A DNA stretch of 64,000 nucleotides, taken from positions 23,453,538-23,517,537 of the forward strand of contig OX467091.1 of NCBI GenBank assembly GCA_950106755.1, read 5' to 3'. The notes under the pieces are model-generated. The model ran no database searches and was not told where the DNA came from. It saw nothing but the letters and a program-made list of their open reading frames with translations. Source of the DNA: Climacium dendroides (taxonomy: Eukaryota; Streptophyta; Bryopsida; Hypnales; Climaciaceae). This document shows positions 24,556 to 37,489 of this stretch, piece after piece (within the stretch, counting starts at the first letter, position 1; every line of letters begins with the position of its first letter). Position numbers and translations under genes: made by a program.

Positions 24556-27500
24556 ATGGGAAGCACAGAAGAACCTGACCGCAAACGGCGCCACCTCAAT
24601 AACAATCATTCCGAGTCCCCCCCAGTCAAGAAACAACCTCTTACACCTTCATCTGAAGAGAAGAAGGTATATAGTACATTCTTTTTTGTATTTTCTTTGA
24701 ATCTCATGGCGCTCAAGTAGCAATCACTGCGCTCTTGTTCTGGGAAGGGCATGGACCTTTCTCCATCTGAGAAGCAACGTCGTGACACTCTGATAAAAGC
24801 ACTGGGTCTAAGTTGCTAGGGTATTGGGGTGAAATTACAGGTGGACGGTCAAATGCTGCAGTTCCAGAACCATAAGCTTGCCCAGCAGCTTGTTGTAACG
24901 CGCAATGAAATAGACGTTTTGGAGAATAAGTTGAATCAATTACGTAGCAAGCAAGCTTCATTCGATGAGAATCTCTTAACGGTCAATGGCGTATGGAATC
25001 AGGTTAGCTTTCGACTTTTTTGCTCCATGGTCCTTTAGCTTTTGTCAGGATTATTGAAACTCTCCGCTTAGTAGTTAGCAGTTGTTAATGTATCATTTGT
25101 TTTTTGAGGATATAGGTCCCTTGTGACTACCGTCTTATTCATATTTGTAAGTAAAATAGTATAGATCTAACTCTTCTACGGTTCTCTGAAATAAGAGTTC
25201 ACGATATGAATATTCATTCTAATTTTTACTAATCTAGGGGAGTATATCTCCTGCAGGTTGTGGATGATTTGGAATTGCTTTCTGTTCAAGCTACTGCTAC
25301 AACCAATGGAAATCATGGTTCGGGATCTGCTTCTAAGGGTGTGTTTTGAATTTTCTTTTTTTGGTTTATCTCCCTAGTATTATAGAGAATTTTCCCTTTA
25401 CTTCACTTATGTGATTGTGTTTATTTTTGAGTGAATGAATCATCAGATATGTTGACTAGTTTTTGCCGTTACGGAAGGTCATTTGAACTGCAGTATTTTG
25501 ATGTAATAGTGATATTTGTTTTTACACAGAGCGGCATAACTCCTCAGTTCCTCCGGAGCAAACTTTTCTGCAGCGGTTGCTTGATAGGGGTGCTACCGAA
25601 AGTTCCACAACCAATGGAAATAATGGTTCAATTGAAGCTGGGCTCAGCAGCCGCAAGGCGTCTACTGCTAAAACAATGAAGTATCTTGTTCAAAATATCG
25701 ACTGTGAGCGATCTCGAAATGAAGAGCTTGTGAGCACTTTCCGAAATGGCTTGTCGTCTAATGGTGAGAAAGCTTGTATTATGAGGACAGAGTGCTGTGG
25801 TTAGAACACACATCAAGACATTTACATGCAAAGATGCGTGTACCCTGTCAGTCTGGGTGTGCCTCCCATTTGCATGTGAATCTCTCGATCAATTGACATG
25901 TTAAATTGATTTGCTGATGTGTTGCTCCGTCCATGTTCCTGCAGATGAATTTTATTTTGAAGTTTTGTTTTTGCACTTCTGAGAGAAATGATATACACTT
26001 TTTCGAGTAAGGAGGCTAGCGGGTATAATCAATTGGAATTTGCATGTCAGTGTGATTAACTTAAAAACTGTAGCAGGTATCATCAGGTCGCTAGCAAAGA
26101 CAGACGAGGAACTGCATGCAGAAGCGAAAAAGTTACGAAGTCTTCTGGATGACCTTCATTTAAAGCACCGGGAGCTTGCAGCTGAATTTGGGACTTGTCA
26201 TGATCGTCAGGCGAAAGACCGAGCTGAGATCAAAAGACTAACAGGTGTTATTTCTTTCTTTTCCTTTATGACCGTTTTATAGTTCAATTGTTCCTATTAG
26301 TGTTGTAGCAACTTTCAATTGTAAACACCTAGTATGTGCTTATATCTACGAGCACAGGCAAGAGCTGCTGCAAGATTTCCGCTTCATGCTGACGATACTT
26401 TTGACACTGTAGGCGAATTGGAAGAAGCTTGTGCTGATATAGAGTCTATTAGGCGCCAGTTGGCTGCTCTCCGCTCACAGGATGCGACCCTTTCTGGACC
26501 GCCCACACCTAGTGCTACTCCAAATCGTAAAGTATTTGAGTACGGTGATGGAGGTGCGGCGCAAGAAAAAAAATCTAAAGAAAATTGTCAACTGGAAGCT
26601 GGACTGGAAGAGGCCAAGGTATTGACTTCTTCTACTGTCGTAATAATTTAGTCCCCAATTCATACGTTGGATCCCGGAGTGGTGCAATACCGGTTTAGTT
26701 TATCTTCTTGAATCATAAGAAATTCGTTTTAGTAGTTCCAGATTGTACACCTTTGTAGTCAGCCAGAAACCTCCATGTAAAATAGGGTTCGGCTAGCAAG
26801 ATTCTATTTCATTTGAAGTTTCGTGTGAAAATGGTTTATACAATCAAGCATCGGTGTAAATCGGATTGACAAGTGCTTGATAAGTGAGCATTGTGGACTT
26901 ACCTGTTTTTCCTTGTAAGTTGCTGAGAATGGGAATGTTTGTGCATGTTTATAATCAAATTAATCATGGTGTTGGGCTTGATTTATGCTGAACTGCTGCG
27001 TGATTTGCAGACGTTGGCTGCACGTAGGCTTACAGAGCTTCAAGAAGCTCTGCACAATCAGCTGGATGTTATCCGAAAAATCCAGCTTATGCAGGTTTGT
27101 TTTGCAATATTATGGTTGGTTCATAGTTTTAAATATTGTTGTGGTTTTTGATATTCTGGCCATATATTTTTAGTGAAGAATTGGTGTCGATTGAGTTTAC
27201 CTGTTGTTGATGTTCAGGATGAATTGGATGATCAAGAGTATATTATGTCTTCTCGACAATATCAATCTCTAAATGAACAAGTTCAGTATCTGAGGAGTGA
27301 GGTTGAGAAATTTCGGGTCATGGCGGACCAGTTACAGGTATGGTTGTTGTATGGTCGTTCTATCTACTCGTTTCTCACTGCAAGTTTGAATTATTCCAAG
27401 GATTCATGTTCTTCTTTGATTGCTGAATGCATGTGGGTCACCTACATGGGACCAGGACAATGATGTGAACTGATGACATTGTTTTATTACGTTGATTATT

Positions 27501-30500
27501 TTTTCTGATGTTCTATCGAGTATGTAATCTATTCCTCACGTTTTTAACATTTTTGCATGTATCATGAATTTTTCAAAAGAGTTTGGTGAATGGTACGGAG
27601 TAGTTAGTGTTATGCCGATACGTAGAATGCTTGGTGGGATTGATTGTGTTTATTTAATAAGGTGGATGAAACTCTTGGTTGTTTTTTAACCTCTCGGTGT
27701 GCAGGGTGAGCGGGTCTCTTTTCTGCGTCGTGAGAAAGAGGTTACATTGAAAGCTGAGGCTGGTGATGCTGCTCGAAGGGCAGGCACCATCTTGGATGCC
27801 CGCACTGCAGATTTAGAATTAAAATTGCAGCAGTGCATGTCTGATTGTGACACTTTGCAACTTAAAGTTGAAGACGCTACTCAAGCTGCAGGTGTGTGTT
27901 TTCAGAGACTTATCATAAATCTTGGATTGTTATCATATGAACGTATTTGGAGAGGCATTTATGACCAACTTTTTATTTGTTTTATAGGAAGAAAAGAGTC
28001 GGTAACTGATCTTAAGAAGGTGATAACCACTCTCCATAAAGAAATGAGCTTGATGCAAGCTCAATTATACAATTTCAAAGAAGCAGGCTCAGCTGTTCAT
28101 TCTCTGCGAGCACAGCTTCACTCTATGCGTGCAATCCTCGAACGAAAAGTAAGTTTATTTCACATCTGCTGAAAGGATATGTCTTTTTTAATCTACCAAT
28201 TTGTATTATCGGCATACAAATTTGAGGTCATCTGTCTTATCACATCTGCAGAAGTTTGCAATTGCTAAGTTGTGCGTGCGTTGTTATGGGCCGCATGCAT
28301 AGCTTCACATTTGCTTTTGAATCGTCATACTAGCCAGCCTTTATTGTGGTCAATTGCTGCCTGACATGGAGGTTGTGCATATGCAGACAGTGGAATATCA
28401 GCTTCTTTCTGACAAGTATACCAGTCAAGTAGGGGACCTTAATGTCATTCAGGATGAGGTATATCTGTTACCTCGAAGCTCAGCAGTGCCACAATTTAAT
28501 ATAGACAGTAGTGGGAGAACTAGTTTTGCAGTAGATCATGCATATGAGTCTTCAAGTTTTAGATTCTTTAAGCTTTATTGTCAGTTGTCATACCTTTTAG
28601 TTTTAGTTATGAGCAGCCACCGAGAAGTGCACTGAATATTTACTCTCAACTTGCAGGTCAGGATTATGCGAGGTAGTGAGAAGGAACTGAAGCTTATCTT
28701 GCATATGTATAACAGGGAGTCAAATGACCAGAGGTAAAATGTTGATCGCTTGTGACAATTGATGTTGCTTTCTAACTAATTCGCATTTAGCGGTCACCCT
28801 TTAACTACTGCACTGGATTTTGGGGCTCCATCCAGTCTGGAGCTGTAGTCGCTGATCATTTTTATGGATGGCCCTGAGAATGAGCTCGTAGGAAGATAAA
28901 AGTGATGCAGTGGAGTGGTTTAAGTTGTTTCAGTTGTAGGTATCCATGGTTTCTAATAAAAGAGCATTTGAAGATTACTTATAAGATTTCATCTTAAAGC
29001 GTATAGTTCTTATGTGCATTTTTACGCATGGCAATATCCAATTGAATATTTATCGCAAGTCTGCACATGCATCTTAATTTGTGTTACTAATGTGGCAGGG
29101 AAATGAGGGCGTTACAGCAAGCGGAGTGCAGAACTCGAGCAGAAATGGAACGACTGCAGCTTGCTCTCAACGAACACAGTTTAGAACTTCGTGTGAAAGC
29201 TGCAAATGAAGCAGAAGCGGCATGCCAGCAGAAGCTTACTGCGGTGGAAGCTGAGATTGCTGACTTGCGGCAGAGTTTAGAGGCTTCTAGCAGGTACAAA
29301 TTATTAGATTTGTAATTTTGTTTGCCATTGCAGAGTATCAGTAGACTTGTACACAGAGCCGATGCAATCACCGTGTTCAGTCGTAAAGGAAATATAAGGA
29401 GTAAATTTAAGGTTCAGAAAAGCTGTGAGTTTCTTACTCTGCCCCAATCTTGTACGTGGGCAGCACCGATGGCACTACTTTATCGGTGACTCGGTGCTGG
29501 AAAGTCGTGCGCTTTCTTCTGTTTTCGCAAATTGCCCTATTGAAAGTATGTTCTCTGAAAATTTAATGAAACTTCAAGTTAATACATTTGAAACAGAAAA
29601 TATCTGCAGCTTTTCTTCCGTCTAGACCTGAATAATACATATCTTTTATTTCCTCTCTTTTTGAATTAAGAAAAAAGTTAAGACGGTTAGTTATTGATGC
29701 TTTCTTCGGTTGCAGGGTTGCTCTAGATTTAAGGGAGGCTCTGCAGGCCAAGAAAGAGGAAGGGGATGCATATATTAGTGAAATAGAAGTATGACATCGA
29801 CTCCTCTTCCTTTATTTAGTACTTGCGGCCAACTAGTGTTCATTGACTACTTGCCTGTGTGATAATTTTGGATGTCTTCCCTTCATGAGCTTGCCACAAT
29901 AGCATTGGAATTTCTTACTTAGTTTGAATTCTCTTCTTATAGTTGTGGCCCATGACATTGCAGGCCATTGGACAAGCTTATGAAGATATGCAGACCCAAA
30001 ATCAGAGGTTACTTCAACAAATCATTGAACGTGATGAATATAATGCTCAGGTGAGATAGTATCATTCACTGTGGAACTTATGATTGTCAAATTGTGCAGA
30101 CCCATTTTGGGCGAGATCCAAGAGTGCGTACTAATTTCTCGCTTCGTAAGTTGATCAATAAATGCTCTAGCCTGCAGCAAACATTTCGGTTTATTGGTAT
30201 TCATGTATTGTTACTTGGGATAGCTTTTCAGTATCATCCCCCTCGAGTCTTCATTTTTTTGCCAAATTTTGTTATCACCTTTGGTTAATTAAGAAGGAAT
30301 GGGCATTTTCAATCTTCCATCCCTCTCGTTTATGCGTAATACATCCCAACCAGGTGACCCTGCCTATTTCTGACCTAGTTGGAATTGTTGCTTGTTTTTG
30401 GATTCAGTTGATGTCAGAGAGTCTCAAAACGAAGCAGCTGCAGACTTCACTGCAAGCTGAGAAGCAAGTGTTGAATGCACGTATGCAACATGCAAATGCT

Positions 30501-31978
30501 GCAGCTGACCTTCACAAACAGCGAATTACTCGCCTAGAAGAACAAGTATGCACTCTCTGCATTGGATGATTACCGAGTCTACAGATTGGAATGATGTCGT
30601 GCTATAAATTGATGAGTTTATAGGATTAAATCTTACTGAAGTGTTTGATTTTTTTGCTTGCATTCTAATTTTATGAGGTCAATTTTGCATTCTGTGTTAT
30701 TAAAGAGCCTCTGATCAAAATTTCGAGTCAGAATGCTTAAGCTAGACGAAATGTTTGCTGCAGGCTAGAGCATTTATTGATCAACTTACGAAAGCTACAG
30801 ACGAGAGTCGACATCAATCATCGGCGATGGAGAGTGCAAAACGGAAAGCTGCTGAGATGGAGAAAGAGTTGTCTTCTGCCAAATCAGCCCTAGCTGCCGC
30901 TGACAAAGTGTTGGAGGAGCGTAATCAAAAGTTACTTAACGTGAACCTTCAATTAGAGAAGGAGAGGTTAGTAGTCCCTTTTTTTTGGAAATAACTAGGA
31001 AATTACAGTCCAGTTAAATAGGAAGAAGCTCATGACACGTCAATCTGTACAGTTTATTAGTGAGACCCTTTTCTTGTTTCCCTGTTTCTGCTCTTTTCTC
31101 TTTCTATTTGACAAAATGTCTACTTTTCGCACCCAGTTCGGATGCTGTATGGAATCATATCGGTATGCTACAGGTTTGAGAAGCGAAGGGCTCAGGAGGA
31201 GTTGGAGGGTATAAATGTGAAGAGCGTACGGCTAAATACTGTTCGCGATGGCGGGCCCATGATAGAACGATTACAAGAGGAGATTAAGGATTACAAGTCC
31301 ATACTGAAATGCAGTGTCTGTCACGATCGACCGAAGGAGGTGTGCATCTATTTCCTTGTACTGCGAGTGTACTTCACTGGGGCTATTTTTTTGAATCATT
31401 TATGATCATTTGTTGGTACATGAGCACTTTTAGTCTCTACATGGAAGCTTGCAGTCGCTTACATTAAACTCTCTATATATTTTTTCTATCGTTTAAGAAT
31501 GTTTGGTATAATTTTATCTGTTTTTGGTTCTCTTGATACTTCCTCAATTATGCGTTTCAAGTTGTATTGAAATCGCGCTTTGGAAGCTATTAGTCGATTG
31601 TAGTAGCTCAAAGCATATTTCTATTGTGTACTGGTGTAGGTTATGATTCTCCTTATGCTATTTCCTTTATGATTCATTCCTACACATTCCTTTAGATATG
31701 AAGCGGGACACTTAGGGTCAAATTTGACAGTTTTGGAAAGTGGAAGTATGTGTATCCTTTTCAGAAAACTATGGAGTTGTCTTGTGTTTGGTACCGGTAG
31801 TCTATTTTGTGATTGTTTTACTGAAATCAAACTTCTGTGGGGACAGGTGGTTATTACCAAATGCTTTCATCTCTTTTGTAGCCCTTGCATACAGCGGAAC
31901 TTGGAACTCAGACATCGAAAGTGTCCTGGTTGCGGCATTCCATTTGGGCAGAGTGACGTGCGAGCTGTGTACATTTAA
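24556..31978 (+). CDS. HUB2: E3 ubiquitin ligase BRE1-like, histone H2B mono-ubiquitination
   Basis: Plant BRE1 orthologue (HUB1/HUB2), the nuclear RING ligase that mono-ubiquitinates H2B with RAD6-type E2s. Nineteen exons: 24556-24666, 24841-25002, 25257-25338, 25530-25763, 26077-26244, 26353-26618, 27011-27094, 27218-27337, 27705-27891, 27988-28148, 28387-28458, 28657-28733, 29099-29293, 29716-29788, 29964-30050, 30408-30545, 30764-30966, 31174-31339, 31847-31978. They sum to 906 codons (905 aa), against about 880-900 in Arabidopsis. The N-terminus (MGSTEEPDRKRRH) is basic, and residues ~40-840 are mostly coiled coil. A C3HC4 RING closes the protein: C853, C856, C868, H870, C873, C876, C888, C891, ending in FGQSDVRAVYI. 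The exon 6 acceptor (ACGAG) is the least certain junction. HUB1 versus HUB2 is not settled; length slightly favours HUB2. Confidence 0.94.
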
Positions 31979-32404
31979 AATATTTCTGTAGAGGGGAGGG
32001 GCCTTTTCGAAGTGACTCTAGTTGGGTAATCAATCAGAGTAGGATTACCTGAATATCCTTTAGCATTTACAGCTGTAGCACTCTTGCTGTTTGGTTTGAT
32101 GCTTCTACTTGCTAGTTTTGGAGTATCATACAATTGGTTTCGCCATATCACGGCATGATTCTTGTCATTACCCAACTGGGCTTTATTTTCTTCAAAATAT
32201 ACATATGGTATTCATCCAGTTGCTTCGTGTCCAAACCTCTCAAATCTAGGTTGGAATGGGCTTGTGGGCACTTGAAATTCAACGATGTGGTTTATCACTT
32301 AGCATTTTCAACATTGGAATACAACAATGGAATATGATTTGGTTGTGTAGATTTGCTATTTGGCTTTAAAATTGTTAATTTCATAAGAAAAATTCTCTTT
32401 TTCT
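31979..32404. other. HUB1/2 3' UTR and spacer
   Basis: Follows the HUB1/2 stop codon. It has no coding signal and is likely 3' UTR, then spacer leading into a minisatellite. Confidence 0.55.
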
Positions 32405-32920
32405 CTGGGTAGTCCGGTTGATTAGTCAAATTGGTGCCACTCTGAAAGGATATATTTTATCCAAATTGGTGTTGGTCTGAAAGGATTTGTTTTATCCAAA
32501 TTGGTGTCAGTTTGATATAAAAGAACATATTTTATCCAAATTGGTGTCAATTTGATGTTCTTATGATTCAAATTGGTGTTAGTTTGGTGTTTGATTGAAA
32601 ATATTTAATCGAAATTGGTGTCAGTTTGATGTAAATGAACATATTATAATACAAATTGGTGTCAAGAAGATATATTTGATCCAAATTGGTGTCAATTTGA
32701 TGTAAAAGAACATATTTTATTCAAATTGGTGTCAAAAAAATATATTTATCCAAATTGGTGTCAATTTGATGTAAAAGAACATATTTTATCTAAATTGGTG
32801 TTAGTGAAAGGACATGTTTTATCCCAATTGGTGTCAGTCTATGTGAAAGGACATATTTTATCCAAATTGATGTTTGTCTAATGTGAAAGGACATATTTAT
32901 TCAAATAAGCGTTAAATAGA
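32405..32920. repeat. Minisatellite, ~14 units of 30-41 bp
   Basis: The core CCAAATTGGTGTCA recurs about every 30-41 bp (near 32428, 32463, 32498, 32538, 32570, 32611, 32652, 32683, 32723, 32752, 32791, 32825, 32864, 32901). It alternates with a GAACATATTTTAT-like spacer. Units drift and degrade toward the right end. Confidence 0.9.
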
Positions 32921-33108
32921 CATTGTCGTGTGGGATTGAGTGCCCAATAATTTGTAACTTCTATCATTGTAGGTTTTTGAGAGAAGCAAATGTCATGTAT
33001 CCTCTTTTGCCTACAAATGATGCTTCTTATTTGTAGTGGCATAACTTTATGTGCATTCTTTGGATCTTGAGATCCCTAACTTTCATGTTAATTTTTTCTA
33101 CAACTTTT

Positions 33109-34071
33109 GGCCCATCATTTTAAAGTTAAGTTGCCTACCCAAAGATGTCCCCTATATTGATTTGTTCATTAAATATATGCTATTCTATTTTACCAAAGTC
33201 ATATTGTCAATTCTTAACCTTTAAAAGACAAGTCTTCAATCAAGGGACAATTGAAATTTGGGTAGGTGATGATGAATTTAAAAATAAACATATGTTTCTA
33301 AAGCTACCCCTCATTTTTGAGCTTTGACTAATTTTGAAACACTTTTCTATGTTGCCTCCTTATTTTAAGGGGTTTGTACATATCCTTTTGTTTTTCAAGG
33401 AACTTGAAAAACATATGCTCCCATTCATTTTTACAATCTAATATGACATACACTACCATTTAATAACTCCTTCAGACAAAAAATTGAAAAATGAACTTAT
33501 ACCAAATTTAAATTTTCAAAATGAATATAAACAAACTTACCTTGTTTGCTATTTTGCCCCATTGTTTACTTAAAAAGCTCTTCAAGAGCTAAGCTAACCT
33601 TATTTTTTAATCACAAGCTCATGAAATTATTTGTTTGCTATAAGTTTGTGGCACAAATTCTTAGTTCTTACTACCTCAACTATTGAGGAGACACATGATG
33701 AATGATGGATGCAAGATGACGAGATGAAAGATTGATGCCTCTAAATGAACTCACTAGGATGAACTCACTAGGATGAACTTACTAAGATACTTCAAAATGA
33801 ACTTTCTGATCGGTAGGCATCCAATCAATCTTTTTTTAAATTCTACAAAATAGGATGAATGTCTCCACCTTATGCCAAATTTTTAGAAACATATGTTTAT
33901 TTTTAAATTCATCATCACCTACCCAAATTCCAATTGTTCCTTGATTGAAGACTTGTTTTTTAGGGGTTAACAATTAACATGATTTTGATAAAATAGTATA
34001 GCATATACTTAATGAACAAATCAATATAGATGACATCTTGGATAGGCAACTTAACTCTAAAATAATGGGCC
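33109..34071. repeat. Fold-back inverted repeat, ~190-bp arms
   Basis: The arm at 33109-33302 pairs with that at 33883-34071, separated by ~580 bp. Shared landmarks include GACAAGTCTTCAATCAAGG and GGGTAGGTGATGATGAATTT with their complements. Arms differ by scattered substitutions and small indels. No open frame or target-site duplication is visible. Confidence 0.8.
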
Positions 34072-37000
34072 TATGAATATATGTTCTACTCTCCAAATTC
34101 CTCACTTTGAATTATGCTAACATTTGATCAACATATGTTTTTTTTCTACTATATTTGAATGAAAGTTTAATTTTGTTCCTAGAGATGAAATTCTATGTCT
34201 TCTAAAAGTCATGAAATTTTCAAATCTTGTTGAGAAAATTAGATATTGTTATAATTTATTCAAAAAAGTTTAAAATTTGATTATAGTTTAGAAATGTAAA
34301 TGTATATATTATAGTTTGGAACATCATAGAGGAAGCCAAATTTCCATGTCATTTAATACTTAAAAACATGAATATAAATTCAATATTTTGAATTAAAATA
34401 AAATACACATAATTAAAAATTACTCAAATTTTTAAGTTTATTAGTTTTTTTTAAAGGAATAAATCCATCTTCAATATCAAGTTTGAAGCACAAGAAGCCA
34501 AAAGTACTAATTAAATATATACTGCAACATTACAGAAAATTTGAGTCCTCTACAGGACCGTTTGACTTTCTGCAAATGTACATGTCTAATGGGATAAAAA
34601 AAAAGGGGGGTTGTCTTTTGTTTTTCTAAAAAAATTGGTCTCTACTCCTAAATAGGTGATCATGTGGGCCAAAAAACTATTTTTTTAATTTTTGGATATT
34701 ATTTTTTCTAATTGCACATTTTCATATAGGAATACAATCTAACACAGGATCTAAATTTCCTATAACAACAATCACACTCTATTTTTAAAATCAAAATCCT
34801 ATAAAAATTACAAAATAGTAAATTTGACTTGAAGTTAACTCAATGGTGTGCACATCCCATCGACAAAGTTGCACACCAAACATTCATTGATAACCATATT
34901 TGTGAACTACAACCATTTTGTTTATCATCCCTAGTGGTTAGGTTCAATATTTTGTACCAAATAATTTATCTAAGTGTCAAAATCAATTCAAAAATGCCTA
35001 AAAATAGAAAAACATTCAAGTAATTTTTTTCTTGGAAAAGCATATTTCCTATCTTATTTAAAAAAAAATTTAACCGTGATAACTAGATTCAAAAGTCAAA
35101 AATATGTTATTTGTCTTTGCAACCTATTAGGAATAATATGTAGAACACAAGGTTGCGGCAAATGGTGATTATACTACAGGTGCAAAAAAGGCTCTTTTAC
35201 ACATATTTTAAGAGACTTTGGAGTAGTTCTCTGTAATATATTAGTAGAATATCACTTTCACAAAGCTTCTGAGAATGTCTTATTTTTTGTTGTTTTCCTA
35301 CGTTTTTTGGTTTATTAATCAATTAAAACTATTCACTTTGTCAATTTGGCCTTAAAGTATGTCTTTCAATCTTAGGATTTGTTGGTAAATAGATCTTTAG
35401 GATTTTTTATTGGTAGCAAATATTTGCTATTTTGGCCTCATTGTTTTCTAAATTTGTTAAGTTTGAAGGAAGAAGTCTTTTGTAGAAAAAATTTCTTTCA
35501 ATTGTTCAGGCCTAGTAATGTCCCCATTATTATGTGAAATTGTAAAGCATTGAATGAGATTTACCTATTCAACAAGATCACAAGTTCCCCAAAGTTCCCT
35601 AGAGTTCAAGGACTGTGGAAACTCAATCACAATAGTAATCTGATGTAGCTGAGTAAACACCATGTTAGATAATAATAATAAAATATTTTTTAAAGTTATT
35701 CTTTAATTTGAATCATTTTTATTAAAAAATAATTTTTTTTAAAACTTATAATCTGATTGCACTACTATGGTTTACATCAAGGGAAACAATCCCGAAATAG
35801 TCTTTTAGAGGCCCAAAAAAACATTTAATAGAAGATACCAACCTATCAAGCTCCTTGCTCCTTAGAGACCCTTATTTCAATTTTTCCTAATAATGAAGGC
35901 ATTTTACTATTTGAAATGTTGCTATTAGTTGTGGTTTAACTTATGGTTTTTTCTTAAGACTAATAAAAGTGATTGGTTTATGCCAAACTATAATAATCCT
36001 CTTATTTTGGTTCTAAAATAGTGCACAAGTTCTTGCATGAGTTCCTTCAATTGTTGTAGCCTACAAGAAGATGAAACATTGTGTTGAGATTATGCAAATT
36101 TTCAAGGCACGCTTTTATAGAAGTTTCTAATATTTTAGACAAAATCAATATAATGTGGTTTCCACTATAGTTTTCATTTACTTATCTCCTGAAAGTAGTG
36201 TAAATATCATCCAACATTCACCCCATTTTCATTAGAAATCCATGTGCATGTTCCCACTAATTAATCTCTAAAGGACCAAGGCATATTTTGAGCAAAAATT
36301 GTACAAAACTACCACTTTTTAGGGCAATGAGAAAAAATGATTTTTTTTTTTTTTTTTTTCAAAATTCAACCATAGAAATTTGAACTAGACTACATTGGGA
36401 ATGTGTAAAAATAATTTCAAAACTTTGACTACATGAATTGAAAGATTATAACATTTGAAGTTAGAAGAAGGAAAAAATTTTGACCTTGTCCGACAAAGCC
36501 AGTAGCCCTTAACTCCTCCTAGAGTAAGGATTTAACACTACACATGCTTATTTTTTTGACATTTTCATGTAAGTTACATACTTGCCAAATTTCAAAGATA
36601 AAGGAGGAGTTTTGCAAAAGTTGCTTGAAATTGCCCGAGCTGCTTGAAAAATTCAAGATTTAAGATAGCATAACTTTTGATCTAGACATCTGATTGGAAA
36701 AAAATTATATTTCTACTAAGGGGATACATGTCTACCTCTTGTATCAAAATTTCATGAAGACCTAACCAAAATTGACTTCATAGGAATCTACCCGAATTTT
36801 TAATTGTTTGTTTAACGGACACTTGTCCTTTAGGGGTTAAACCACATTCATCCAATACTCATTCTAATTAGTGTGCCAAGATCTTGCACCTTTCAAACTC
36901 TTACTCTAGTTGAATTGTGTATTCTACTTTTTATGTAGAAAATCTCATATTTTTTAAAATTCTTCATGAAATTGTCGAATCCATACCTTAAATTAGTTTT

Positions 37001-37480
37001 TTGTTTTTTTTTATATGATGAGATATAAAAAAACTCTAATGTAAGGTGTCTAGTAGCGTTTTGGAATACTATTGGAAAGTTCTTGCAAGAAAGAGTGCAC
37101 GGACTTTGTTTCATGGCATTTGGATCTACCTATAAAAGTTATTGAATTTCAAAGTTTTTATAAAATAAAAAATCAGAAAATTTTATATACTTTTATTTTG
37201 GCTACAACAACCACACAAGACACACTAATTTGAATGAATCCAGTAACAAAAAGTAATCTTTCATCCAAAATATAGATGAACATAGAATTCTATTATCTTT
37301 GGTCACCATTTGTAATGTAAGTGCTTTCAAGCAATACATGTATATTATCTAAGCCAAGGTGTTTTTTTGAGTGATTTTTTTGCTAAATAGCAATATTTTC
37401 TTTCTTACAAGGAATATTTGGTAAGATATTTTTGCTTTTTTAGTGGATCAAATTCCTCATTTGCTAGCAAATCTTGGGAC
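34072..37480. other. AT-rich non-coding region
   Basis: Low-complexity AT-rich DNA with homopolymer runs, including a long poly-T near 36340. A repeat-like module at about 36640-36840 contains GCATAACTTTTGA and ends CCTTTAGGGGTTAA, as in other dispersed copies. No gene is supported. Confidence 0.6.
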
Positions 37481-37489
37481 AATATGGCT

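Noticed and set aside
32405..32920. CRISPR-like regular repeat
   Set aside because: Units and spacers both drift, spacing is irregular, and the context is a plant nuclear genome. It is a minisatellite.
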